Assembly (NCBI RefSeq): GCF_002487355.1 | Contig: NZ_NTMG01000019.1 | Span: forward strand, 60,403 to 124,402 | Direction of reading: 5' to 3' | From: Candidatus Methanoperedens sp. BLZ2 | Lineage (GTDB): Archaea > Halobacteriota > Methanosarcinia > Methanosarcinales > Methanoperedenaceae | DNA: 64,000 bases | In this document: in pieces, positions 52,014 to 60,861 of the stretch | How positions within the stretch are numbered: position 1 is the first letter of the stretch | Layout: each line of letters begins with the position of its first letter | Position numbers and translations under genes: made by a program | The notes under the pieces: generated by a model | The model's database searches: none | Told to the model about the DNA's origin: nothing | What the model saw: only the letters and a program-made list of their open reading frames with translations

Positions 52014-55000
52014 ATTTCAGAGCGCTTCCTCGCAAAATGAGGATTGAAACAAAAGATGTACCACTTTCTTTTTATGATCTTCAACGATTTCAGAGCGCTT
52101 CCTCGCAAAATGAGGATTGAAACGTTTTGCTTGTACTTGTCGGGGATGATGCTGTATCATTTCAGAGCGCTTCCTCGCAAAATGAGGATTGAAACATACC
52201 CACGATCTACAAATTCTTTTCCGTAGCATTTAATTTCAGAGCGCTTCCTCGCAAAATGAGGATTGAAACGATATATAATTATCTCCATGCGTAAGGAATT
52301 GTGAAATTTCAGAGCGCTTCCTCGCAAAATGAGGATTGAAACACTTCTTTTGAATACATTATTATTGTGAATGCGATTTCAGAGCGCTTCCTCGCAAAAT
52401 GAGGATTGAAACCTTTACTGAGCAACCACGATGCGGGCATTCTCCATTATTTCAGAGCGCTTCCTCGCAAAATGAGGATTGAAACGATATTATGTGTGTA
52501 AACACTTCTTTAGATCTTTTATTTCAGAGCGCTTCCTCGCAAAATGAGGATTGAAACATTTCTTCTTGGCTACCTTCTTCTACCAGCCAATAACATTTCA
52601 GAGCGCTTCCTCGCAAAATGAGGATTGAAACTTTCCCGCCTCATAGCTTGATTTCACTAGCTGTTTCATTTCAGAGCGCTTCCTCGCAAAATGAGGATTG
52701 AAACCTAGCTGTTTCAAGATGTATGGGATAGCCAAAACTAAATTTCAGAGCGCTTCCTCGCAAAATGAGGATTGAAACTACATCATCGGATATGCACAAT
52801 ATCGCGCAAGATCCAATTTCAGAGCGCTTCCTCGCAAAATGAGGATTGAAACCAAATTGGCTTCCTGTGCCAACATCTTGAACTACCATTTCAGAGCGCT
52901 TCCTCGCAAAATGAGGATTGAAACGATCGAGTTTCTCTTTGCGTTTCAGCATGATTTTCTTATTTCAGAGCGCTTCCTCGCAAAATGAGGATTGAAACGA
53001 GTACGCAGGTTGAATCGACGTTCATTTGCGGCCAATTTCAGAGCGCTTCCTCGCAAAATGAGGATTGAAACCTCAGAATTGGAATCCATGCGCCATTTGT
53101 GAATTTTGATTTCAGAGCGCTTCCTCGCAAAATGAGGATTGAAACTGAACGCCTCGACTCTTGCCGCAAGATCTCTCCGGATTTCAGAGCGCTTCCTCGC
53201 AAAATGAGGATTGAAACTAACAATACACCCAATCAGCAGGATGAACATTTAAGATTTCAGAGCGCTTCCTCGCAAAATGAGGATTGAAACAGCACCGTTG
53301 AGTTACCTGGAATTGCCCTCTCGATTTAATTTCAGAGCGCTTCCTCGCAAAATGAGGATTGAAACACGGTGAGCTTAGATACAACGGTAACACGCCCAAC
53401 ATTTCAGAGCGCTTCCTCGCAAAATGAGGATTGAAACTTGATTGTACTTTCTTTAAGTCTTTTGATGTTATTATTTCAGAGCGCTTCCTCGCAAAATGAG
53501 GATTGAAACGGTCTTTTTGGGAAGATTTGTCTTTGATATGACAGATTTCAGAGCGCTTCCTCGCAAAATGAGGATTGAAACTTGGGTAACTGCCTGAAGA
53601 CCTGACCCAGGAAATACGATTTCAGAGCGCTTCCTCGCAAAATGAGGATTGAAACTATTGTCACCTTTAGTTTTTCCTTCCTGTTTTTGTTCTATTTCAG
53701 AGCGCTTCCTCGCAAAATGAGGATTGAAACGAAAGATTTGTGGCTGAGGACATTGTTTTTGACATAATTTCAGAGCGCTTCCTCGCAAAATGAGGATTGA
53801 AACATATTGCTCATAATTTATTCTCCTTGTTTGTGCTTATTTCAGAGCGCTTCCTCGCAAAATGAGGATTGAAACGATAGCTTTGAAATGTCCTTATCAT
53901 ATGTGTACTCAGTATTTCAGAGCGCTTCCTCGCAAAATGAGGATTGAAACTACATTCTCGTTGAGCTGGGTTCAATACGCTGCAATTTCAGAGCGCTTCC
54001 TCGCAAAATGAGGATTGAAACAGATTTCAAGGACCAGAAACTGAGAATTTTGATGGAATTTCAGAGCGCTTCCTCGCAAAATGAGGATTGAAACGGGGCA
54101 AGTATATTGTGTTTTTGTGAATGCAGCCGGAGATTTCAGAGCGCTTCCTCGCAAAATGAGGATTGAAACTGGAGGAACCGGAGGCGCTCATGATGATAGC
54201 GCACAATTTCAGAGCGCTTCCTCGCAAAATGAGGATTGAAACATTGTATGACAATTATGACACAATAAAATTAAAGATGATTTCAGAGCGCTTCCTCGCA
54301 AAATGAGGATTGAAACAAAATTATAATTGTTTGTAAAGACAAATATGTAAGAATTTCAGAGCGCTTCCTCGCAAAATGAGGATTGAAACTCCGAATCCGG
54401 GGTTTTGAGTGCCCGGGCCAGAAAATTTCAGAGCGCTTCCTCGCAAAATGAGGATTGAAACTGCTCTTTTTCTTACAATGGTCTCTTCTTGATTGCAATT
54501 TCAGAGCGCTTCCTCGCAAAATGAGGATTGAAACTGTCAGTCTTGTTCATAAATCATCAATCCTCAGTGACTATTTCAGAGCGCTTCCTCGCAAAATGAG
54601 GATTGAAACGCAGGCTTCCCACCAGTCCCACCAAAACGATTGATGATTTCAGAGCGCTTCCTCGCAAAATGAGGATTGAAACTGGAAGTGTCCACACTGT
54701 GCAAGAGTCAAGAAATATCGATTTCAGAGCGCTTCCTCGCAAAATGAGGATTGAAACCTGCTGAATGATTGGTACTTGCTGGAAGAGAATCATTATTTCA
54801 GAGCGCTTCCTCGCAAAATGAGGATTGAAACTGGATAGATAATCCTTGCTTGATATAGTGGTTTTTACATTTCAGAGCGCTTCCTCGCAAAATGAGGATT
54901 GAAACTCATATATATCAGAACATTCTCCGCATGAAATATTTTATTTCAGAGCGCTTCCTCGCAAAATGAGGATTGAAACAGGATGCTCCCGGATCTCTGA

Positions 55001-56516
55001 CCTGGACCATGAACAATTTCAGAGCGCTTCCTCGCAAAATGAGGATTGAAACATGACCATATCGAGATAGAGGAGCTCAGGAGAACAATTTCAGAGCGCT
55101 TCCTCGCAAAATGAGGATTGAAACTCTAAACCCATAGCAGATAGGCGATTATCACTTATAATTTCAGAGCGCTTCCTCGCAAAATGAGGATTGAAACTTG
55201 GAATCGCGCTAAAAGCGCTGGAATTCTAAGGAAATTTCAGAGCGCTTCCTCGCAAAATGAGGATTGAAACGACCGCGATTGCGTTTCGGGCAGGCGCGCA
55301 ATATGTATATTTCAGAGCGCTTCCTCGCAAAATGAGGATTGAAACATGGGCTTGATTATTTCGTCCTGCACTTCCATTTGTGATTTCAGAGCGCTTCCTC
55401 GCAAAATGAGGATTGAAACGCGGGTGCTTTTTGCCAAAATATGGCTCACCCGTATATTTCAGAGCGCTTCCTCGCAAAATGAGGATTGAAACGGCCAAAG
55501 TAATAGCCTAATACGATCATGAGCGGCTCAATTTCAGAGCGCTTCCTCGCAAAATGAGGATTGAAACCCAGAACATAATCTGGATGCACGGGTCACAAAG
55601 ACATTTCAGAGCGCTTCCTCGCAAAATGAGGATTGAAACTTATGTTCCCCAGCATGTTCATATTCATAGCAACGAATTTCAGAGCGCTTCCTCGCAAAAT
55701 GAGGATTGAAACGCATGTCCTGACACAGAGTCTTGAACTCACCAGATGAATTTCAGAGCGCTTCCTCGCAAAATGAGGATTGAAACCGGATGGCATAATA
55801 CGGGTTTGACCATGTTTCAGCCAATTTCAGAGCGCTTCCTCGCAAAATGAGGATTGAAACATGAGCAGTTGTACAGGCAGGGACTGGGTGGAAGAAAATT
55901 TCAGAGCGCTTCCTCGCAAAATGAGGATTGAAACTTGATGAGATTTTCTTGTGTGTAAGGAATGCGCTGTAATTTCAGAGCGCTTCCTCGCAAAATGAGG
56001 ATTGAAACTGGCCGAGGATGGGCAGGCTTACGATCCTGCAAAGTTATTTCAGAGCGCTTCCTCGCAAAATGAGGATTGAAACATGTTTCAAAACCAAAAA
56101 TTGTATCAAGTAAAGTTCATTTCAGAGCGCTTCCTCGCAAAATGAGGATTGAAACTGCCTTGATCATCTCGGTAGGCTTTTCCAGCTCTATTTCAGAGCG
56201 CTTCCTCGCAAAATGAGGATTGAAACGACCTATGATAGGTCAATAGGTCTAAATATTGGATAATTTCAGAGCGCTTCCTCGCAAAATGAGGATTGAAACG
56301 TAGCTATATCTCCAACAAGGTCTTTTCCTTCCTCAATTTCAGAGCGCTTCCTCGCAAAATGAGGATTGAAACAGATAACTTCTTGTCTTCGGCGCTTTAA
56401 TTCCCGGATTTCAGAGCGCTTCCTCGCAAAATGAGGATTGAAACGTTTCGCACTACCGCCATGCAGAGCATCGTCATGAATTTCAGAGCGCTTCCTCGCA
56501 AAATGAGGATTGAAAG
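52014..56516 (+). CRISPR. CRISPR array, 62 repeats and 61 spacers
   Basis: A 37-nt repeat starts ATTTCAGAGCGCTTCC and ends ATGAGGATTGAAAC. It contains the small hairpin TCCTC-7 nt-GAGGA, the expected Cas6 site. By counting I find 62 copies, at intervals of 70-75 nt, so spacers are about 33-38 nt. All copies look identical except the last (56480-56516), which ends in G instead of C; this marks the leader-distal end. The array is directly downstream of cas1-cas4. It probably feeds both the I-D and the III-A effectors, since it is the only full array and the only repeat type. Spacers 9 and 10 derive from overlapping target sequence. Confidence 0.99.
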
Positions 56517-56532
56517 ACACTACATCCAGTCG

Positions 56533-56569
56533 TTTTCCAAAAAAAAGCGATCAGGCTTTTCTGAAAAAA
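56533..56569. terminator. Hairpin behind the array, copy A
   Basis: An imperfect inverted repeat, TTTTCC-A-rich stem with GCGATCAGGC in the loop region and TTTTCTGAAAA on the other arm. It follows the last repeat and precedes the convergent vapC. Likely a shared terminator. A near copy lies at 57453-57488. Confidence 0.5.
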
Positions 56570-56627
56570 CCCTACCCTCTTAAAAAATAGATTTTTATAT
56601 CCTCAAAAACATAAAAATGAAAATGTA

Positions 56628-57065
56628 TTACCCTTCTTTTTTGCTTTTAAGAATTTCTAAACCAGTTACTTTTGAAATTTCATCAAATCTCTTATCTGTC
56701 GAGGCAATCTTGTCTGCACCATTTGTCACAGCAATCCCCGCTATAAGTACATCAAGAGCATTAACTGGTTTTCCTATAGTCAAGAGGCCTGCCATTATTT
56801 CACTTGATTTTTCTGCAGCCTTAAAATCAAAATCTAAAACCGGTGTTTCAGAAAAAAATCTTCTGAAAAATCTTTCCTCTTTTTTGACTTTTTTATGTTT
56901 AACACCGGACATTATTTCGTGAAATGTTATAACTGTAGTTGCAATATCTGAATCAAAATCAAGGGCAATATCAAGGTCATCAATGTCCTTAATTTCAAAA
57001 GCTCCCAGTGTTTCTTTCATTCCGATAAAAAAATCAATGAGATAGGCTGTATCAAGGACAATCAT
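56628..57065 (-). CDS. vapC: PIN-domain toxin VapC (first pair)
   Basis: PIN ribonuclease of 145 aa. Acidic active-site residues are seen in MIVLDTAYLIDFF (Asp5), TTVITFHEIM (Glu), ALDVLIAGIAV (Asp) and ASTDKRFD (Asp). The start overlaps its antitoxin stop by 4 nt. It is convergent with the array. Confidence 0.92.
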   Translation of the reverse strand: MIVLDTAYLIDFFIGMKETLGAFEIKDIDDLDIALDFDSDIATTVITFHEIMSGVKHKKVKKEERFFRRFFSETPVLDFDFKAAEKSSEIMAGLLTIGKPVNALDVLIAGIAVTNGADKIASTDKRFDEISKVTGLEILKSKKEG

Positions 57066-57283
57066 ATCGTTCGCAGCCTTGCAGATTCTCTTATTTTCTT
57101 GCAGTCTTCTTTTATCTCGATTATGGCTTTACTATCTTTCAAGCCGCCGAAATAATCTTTTAGATTTGGTTTTCGTTTCTTTGTCAGCTTCAATATAACA
57201 TCACTGAAGCTTTCCTTCTCCTTTTTTAAGCTCGTAAGAATATCATATACTTCTTCTCTTATTGATATTGTCTTTGTTGCCAT
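57062..57283 (-). CDS. vapB: VapB-type antitoxin (first pair)
   Basis: Protein of 73 aa from MATKTISI at 57283; the upstream in-frame ATG (57301) is less likely. It has an N-terminal DNA-binding segment (TKTISIREEVYDILTSLKKEKESFSDVI) typical of archaeal DUF217-type VapB and a C-terminal helix that should wrap the toxin. Confidence 0.88.
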   Translation of the reverse strand: MATKTISIREEVYDILTSLKKEKESFSDVILKLTKKRKPNLKDYFGGLKDSKAIIEIKEDCKKIRESARLRTI

Positions 57284-57398
57284 AATAATCTGTGTATACA
57301 TACACAGATATATAGTTTATTATATCCTGATCGGAGCCAGTCGTTTGATAATCCCGGAGTTGTCAGTGTAAATGCAGTGATAATAAGGCAGCGTGTAT

Positions 57399-57447
57399 AT
57401 TTCAGCACGATACTTCTTCGGAAGAATGGTCTAATGAGGATTGAAAC
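57399..57447 (+). repeat. Relic CRISPR repeat outside the array
   Basis: Starts ATTTCAG and ends AATGAGGATTGAAAC like the real repeats, but the centre is replaced by a longer segment with TTCTTCGGAAGAA hairpin, total 49 nt. It is followed by the second copy of the array trailer hairpin. It is a decayed copy of the array end. Confidence 0.75.
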
Positions 57448-57452
57448 AGTCC

Positions 57453-57488
57453 TTTTCCGAAAAAAAACGATCGGGTTTTTTGGAAAAA
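57453..57488. terminator. Hairpin, copy B, behind the relic repeat
   Basis: TTTTCCGAAAAAA / TTTTTTGGAAAA with ACGATCGGG in the loop. It closely resembles the hairpin at 56533-56569 in sequence and in position between a repeat and a convergent vapC. Confidence 0.5.
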
Positions 57489-57570
57489 GGCCACTCCCTT
57501 ACAAAATATATAATTATAGAAGTTAAAAGATAAAAAGAAAGATGTATAATCTTTCTTTCAGGAAAAGGAA

Positions 57571-57951
57571 TTACCATGACCTGCATCTTAAACCTGGAAT
57601 GCGGTTGAAATGATCATCCCTGGTTAGAAGCTCTTCGTTATTTGCCAGGACAATGCCTGCTATAAATAGATCCTCAATTTCCAGGGTCCTTCCTGAATTC
57701 TTTAATTTTGCATGGATATTGGCAGCTTTCACAGCCGCTGGCATATCAAATTCAAGTATCTCCATAGACTTAATTAATGAGTCGATATTCGAGATACTTT
57801 CTTTTTTTTTCACAGAGCGCTCTGCTCCGAAATAAAGTTCAAAGACGTTAATTGTTGTTGTTTTAGGATGTTCAATCGTGTCCAGTATTGCTTCTGGATT
57901 GCCTTTGTCCCTGAGGACGTCTATTAAAAAATTGGTGTCAAGTACTGTCAC
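57571..57951 (-). CDS. vapC: PIN-domain toxin VapC (second pair)
   Basis: PIN protein of 126 aa with MTVLDTNFLIDVLRDKG (first Asp), TTINVFELYFG (Glu), and IEDLFIAGIVLANNEELLTRDDHF (two further acidic positions). Complete active site. Overlaps the antitoxin gene by 4 nt. Only moderately similar to the first VapC. Confidence 0.92.
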   Translation of the reverse strand: MTVLDTNFLIDVLRDKGNPEAILDTIEHPKTTTINVFELYFGAERSVKKKESISNIDSLIKSMEILEFDMPAAVKAANIHAKLKNSGRTLEIEDLFIAGIVLANNEELLTRDDHFNRIPGLRCRSW

Positions 57952-58181
57952 AGTTTCAACCTCTTTGATCTCGACCCCATGGAATGTCTTACTTCCAGTG
58001 CTGCTTTTTCGAAATCATCAAATTCTTTACCGGCCATCACCCCAACGAAGTCGCATAGTTTTTTCTTCCCCAGAGGTGCAGCAATGCGCTTTATAAGCTC
58101 AGTAAAGCTCTCACCTTCTTTTTTAAGCTCTGCCAGCATTTCATACGCTTCTTCTGATATTGTTAATGTCTTGTGTGCCAT
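57948..58181 (-). CDS. vapB: VapB-type antitoxin (second pair)
   Basis: Protein of 77 aa, MAHKTLTISEEAYEMLAELKKEGESFTELI, the same DUF217-type N-terminus as the first VapB, and a C-terminal FEKAALEVRHSMGSRSKRLKL tail. Coupled to vapC by ATGA overlap. Confidence 0.9.
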   Translation of the reverse strand: MAHKTLTISEEAYEMLAELKKEGESFTELIKRIAAPLGKKKLCDFVGVMAGKEFDDFEKAALEVRHSMGSRSKRLKL

Positions 58182-58278
58182 GTAATTAAATGTATTGATA
58201 CGTGTATTTATAACTTATTATATCCAGATCGGGCTTTGATATCATCGTTACGCATGATATCTAATTTTCAGACAAGCT

Positions 58279-58896
58279 CTAGGAAAATTGTATTGAACCC
58301 ACAGCCCTTTCTGATGTTTTGTGGTAGAGATGCCAGGAGAGAAAATATGTCAGTATTAAAAAAGCGTACGCTACTATAAACCAGAATAGCTCGCCGAAGG
58401 CCACGAAAAAATTATAGGATAAATGCAGAGCCGTGGCGAGCAGGTAGAACTGTATAGCCCTGTTCGTTGCAATGCCATAGGCTGTAATTGACGTGCTTGC
58501 TGCGTGGAAGAAAATTCCTGGCAACCTGATAGATACTGGTGCTCCCCCAAATACATAAATGAAAAATTCAGTGAGGCCAAATCCAAGGCCGACCAGAAAG
58601 CCGAGAATAAAAATTGATCTTTCAGTTTCTCCGTGACGATAAAAAAGGGGATAAACTTTTGAAAATTCCTCAATAAAAGGAGCGAAAAAACCGACTGCGC
58701 ATAATTCAGAATAAAACACCGGGAGCAGGAAGCACAGGTGGCTTGAGAATATATTGACAAAGAACGTAATGGGAATACTCACTACTATTCCAGAGAATAA
58801 AAAGAAATATTTCTCTTTCAAACCGGGTTTATGCAGGGGTATTATAATTTTGTTATCTTTTACTACATTTAAGGGAGCCCCATCATCACCAATCAT
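58279..58896 (-). CDS. PrsW-type intramembrane protease-like protein
   Basis: Membrane protein of 205 aa with six or so hydrophobic helices. It carries the glutamate/histidine motifs of PrsW/CPBP-type proteases in order: EEFSK (about 80), FGLTEFF, FFHAAST and ALHLSYN. These bacterial and archaeal proteins cut other membrane proteins; the substrate here is unknown. Single gene on the minus strand. Confidence 0.82.
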   Translation of the reverse strand: MIGDDGAPLNVVKDNKIIIPLHKPGLKEKYFFLFSGIVVSIPITFFVNIFSSHLCFLLPVFYSELCAVGFFAPFIEEFSKVYPLFYRHGETERSIFILGFLVGLGFGLTEFFIYVFGGAPVSIRLPGIFFHAASTSITAYGIATNRAIQFYLLATALHLSYNFFVAFGELFWFIVAYAFLILTYFLSWHLYHKTSERAVGSIQFS

Positions 58897-58967
58897 AGTG
58901 ATAATATTTCATTTTGACATGTATAAATGTTACCTATAGTGATGACTGCGCATAATTTTTTAAAATA

Positions 58968-59552
58968 TTAATAAAGTTCAATGGATTGGCCCTGACGATA
59001 TTTTCCCGGATTGATGCAGATATCCGCCACTTTTTGTGCGACCTCATCCGGTTTGAGGTCTGCCTTTTCACCCGGAAAGAGCCGCTTGAACATCCCTGTA
59101 TCCACGCTTCCAGGGCATAATGCAACTATTTTGATATTTTTAACTTCGGCCGCAGCAGATTCGGTAAGGCCGATCACTGCAAATTTTGACGCACAGTATG
59201 CGCCCAGCATAGGAATCCCCTCTTTCCCTGCACCTGATGAAATATTTATTATTAAACCTCCATTTATTTTCATTTCCGGAATAATATGCTTCATGTAAAG
59301 GAAAACTCCTTTTACATTCACATCAATTAATTCCTCAAATTCTTCGACCCCGGTTTCCCATATATATTTTTTAAACCCGACCCCTGCATTATTTACAACC
59401 AGATCAACTTTCCCGAATTCTTTGATAGTTTCATGAATGACTTTTTTCACATCTTCTTCTCTTGTGACATCCCCTTTAATGAAAATCGATCTACCCCCTT
59501 TATTATTTATTTCTTCACTCACTTTTTCTAATCTTTTATTTTGAAGTTTCAT
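58968..59552 (-). CDS. Short-chain dehydrogenase-like protein lacking the NAD(P)-binding glycine motif
   Basis: Protein of 194 aa from the ATG at 59552, which follows a clear GAGGTGA ribosome site. The body is a classical SDR: DVTREEDV, NNAGVG, the catalytic Ser (NISSGAG), Tyr-x3-Lys (YCASK) and PGSVDTGM. The first 35 residues of normal SDRs, with TGxxxGxG for the cofactor, are missing; the protein opens at the helix after the second strand (RLEKVSEEINNKGG). The upstream DNA belongs to lplA and cannot supply them. It is a truncated SDR that may be non-functional, or active only with an unusual cofactor site. Confidence 0.75.
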   Translation of the reverse strand: MKLQNKRLEKVSEEINNKGGRSIFIKGDVTREEDVKKVIHETIKEFGKVDLVVNNAGVGFKKYIWETGVEEFEELIDVNVKGVFLYMKHIIPEMKINGGLIINISSGAGKEGIPMLGAYCASKFAVIGLTESAAAEVKNIKIVALCPGSVDTGMFKRLFPGEKADLKPDEVAQKVADICINPGKYRQGQSIELY

Positions 59553-59557
59553 TAAAA

Positions 59558-60316
59558 TCACCTCAGATACATCCATTCATCACTTCTGTATTTTCCTTCA
59601 GCAAGCTCCTTGGCTCTTGCCAGTTCATCCATACTCCATGTGCCATACTCATAATCCTTGCCTTCTGTAAAAGCACGAATGAGAGCCTCATAAACCTCCA
59701 TCTTTCCTGCATCGCTGTGCTTACTAACGCATGTGACACGTTCCTGGGCGCTCTCTATCATCTTATCTGTAATTTTCTGCCTGCTCACATTAAGCACACT
59801 GAACATTGTGTTAAGGTCAAGCCCGTAAAGCAGGGTGCCGTGCTGGAGCAATATCCCTCCTCTTCTTGTCTGGGCGCTTCCTGAGATTTTTTTACCCTTT
59901 ACAAGAATATCGTTAACCGGCTTGAACCCGGCTTCAATTCCAAGGCTTTCAAGACCCCTGACAAGCCAGCCGCATATTAACCTGTATGACTCTATTATAT
60001 TCTTCGGGAATATGTTTGCAGGCGCTATCACGCTGTATGTTATCTCTCCTTCAAAATCATGATAAACCGCCCCTCCGCCTGTCCACCGCCTTATGCAGTC
60101 CACATTTAGTTCCCTGCACACATCAAGATTGACCTCGTCCCTCAGGCCCTGGAAATAACCTATGGAAACGGCATTCGGTTTCCAGTTATAAAATCGTATA
60201 GTGGGAAGGGATGAGCCGGCTCTTACGCCTTCGCTCACTGCTTCATCAAGAGCCATGTTCATGTAGGCGTCATGGGTTTCAAGCCCTACGACTCTCCATT
60301 TCAAGTCCAAGTTCAT
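59558..60316 (-). CDS. lplA: Lipoate-protein ligase A, catalytic subunit
   Basis: Protein of 252 aa, the N-terminal ligase domain. Motifs are RRWTGGGAVYHDFEGEITYS and VNDILVKGKKISGSAQTRRGG with the catalytic lysine KGKKISGSAQ. In archaea the C-terminal domain is a separate protein (LplB), and here it is encoded directly upstream with a 4-nt overlap. The pair activates lipoate (or octanoate) with ATP and attaches it to the E2 lysine, the partner of the pdh operon. Confidence 0.93.
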   Translation of the reverse strand: MNLDLKWRVVGLETHDAYMNMALDEAVSEGVRAGSSLPTIRFYNWKPNAVSIGYFQGLRDEVNLDVCRELNVDCIRRWTGGGAVYHDFEGEITYSVIAPANIFPKNIIESYRLICGWLVRGLESLGIEAGFKPVNDILVKGKKISGSAQTRRGGILLQHGTLLYGLDLNTMFSVLNVSRQKITDKMIESAQERVTCVSKHSDAGKMEVYEALIRAFTEGKDYEYGTWSMDELARAKELAEGKYRSDEWMYLR

Positions 60317-60606
60317 TTTAACGCCTCCTTTAAGACTTCCGCGATAGACTCCGGGCTTATGCCGATCATCTGGGTATTGTGATCCTTTACAATATTCTGG
60401 ATTCTGAGGACGATTGTATCAAAGCTTACATCCTTTTTCAAGCCAACAATACTTTTTTCTATATCATCCAGGACCTCTTCGGGATGCAGAAAAAAATCCC
60501 CGGTAATCCTGAGCTTTTTGATGATATCATCAACCTCCACTTCTACTTCCACTTTTACAATTTTTCCTTCTTTAACTTTAACCTTCTGGCTGGAATGGGC
60601 AATCAA
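60313..60606 (-). CDS. lplB: Lipoate-protein ligase accessory subunit
   Basis: About 97 aa from a TTG at 60606, placed there because an AGGAGG ribosome site lies 4-5 nt upstream; a longer frame begins at 60687. It has GKIVKVEVEVEVDDIIKKLR and ITGDFFLHPEEVLDDIEKSI, the signature of the LplA C-terminal domain. It is needed for lipoate activation in split archaeal ligases. Confidence 0.87.
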   Translation of the reverse strand: MIAHSSQKVKVKEGKIVKVEVEVEVDDIIKKLRITGDFFLHPEEVLDDIEKSIVGLKKDVSFDTIVLRIQNIVKDHNTQMIGISPESIAEVLKEALK

Positions 60607-60861
60607 AGTAACCTCCTGACACTCCTGATGGGTCCTTAATGTTAAACTAATGGAAATAAAGAAATATATAGATTCTGACATTTTCAATTCCGGTTCTCTT
60701 TAGTAAAGCTGCATATATGAAATACCTGGAAATCAGGTAGAACTGCCCCGGCCCCGTAGCTTCGGCAAATATGAAAGTGCCCGCAGCGTACATACCATGA
60801 GGGAACACAATACTCCAGAAGGAAATCCTTTGAGAACAAGTTTAAAATTTTGATAGCCTTG

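Noticed and set aside
52014..56516. Self-targeting spacers
   Set aside because: By eye I found no convincing match between any of the 61 spacers and the rest of this window; a computed search would be needed to exclude weaker ones.
52017..56520. Many open frames of 60-105 codons on both strands within the array
   Set aside because: They are repeated translations of the 37-nt repeat (for example FNPHFARKRSE or ILILRGSALK) and are not genes.
57399..57488. Relic repeat at the array end as a second CreA-type guide
   Set aside because: There is a single repeat-like element, followed by a terminator-like hairpin and not by a spacer and second repeat; best read as a decayed array end.
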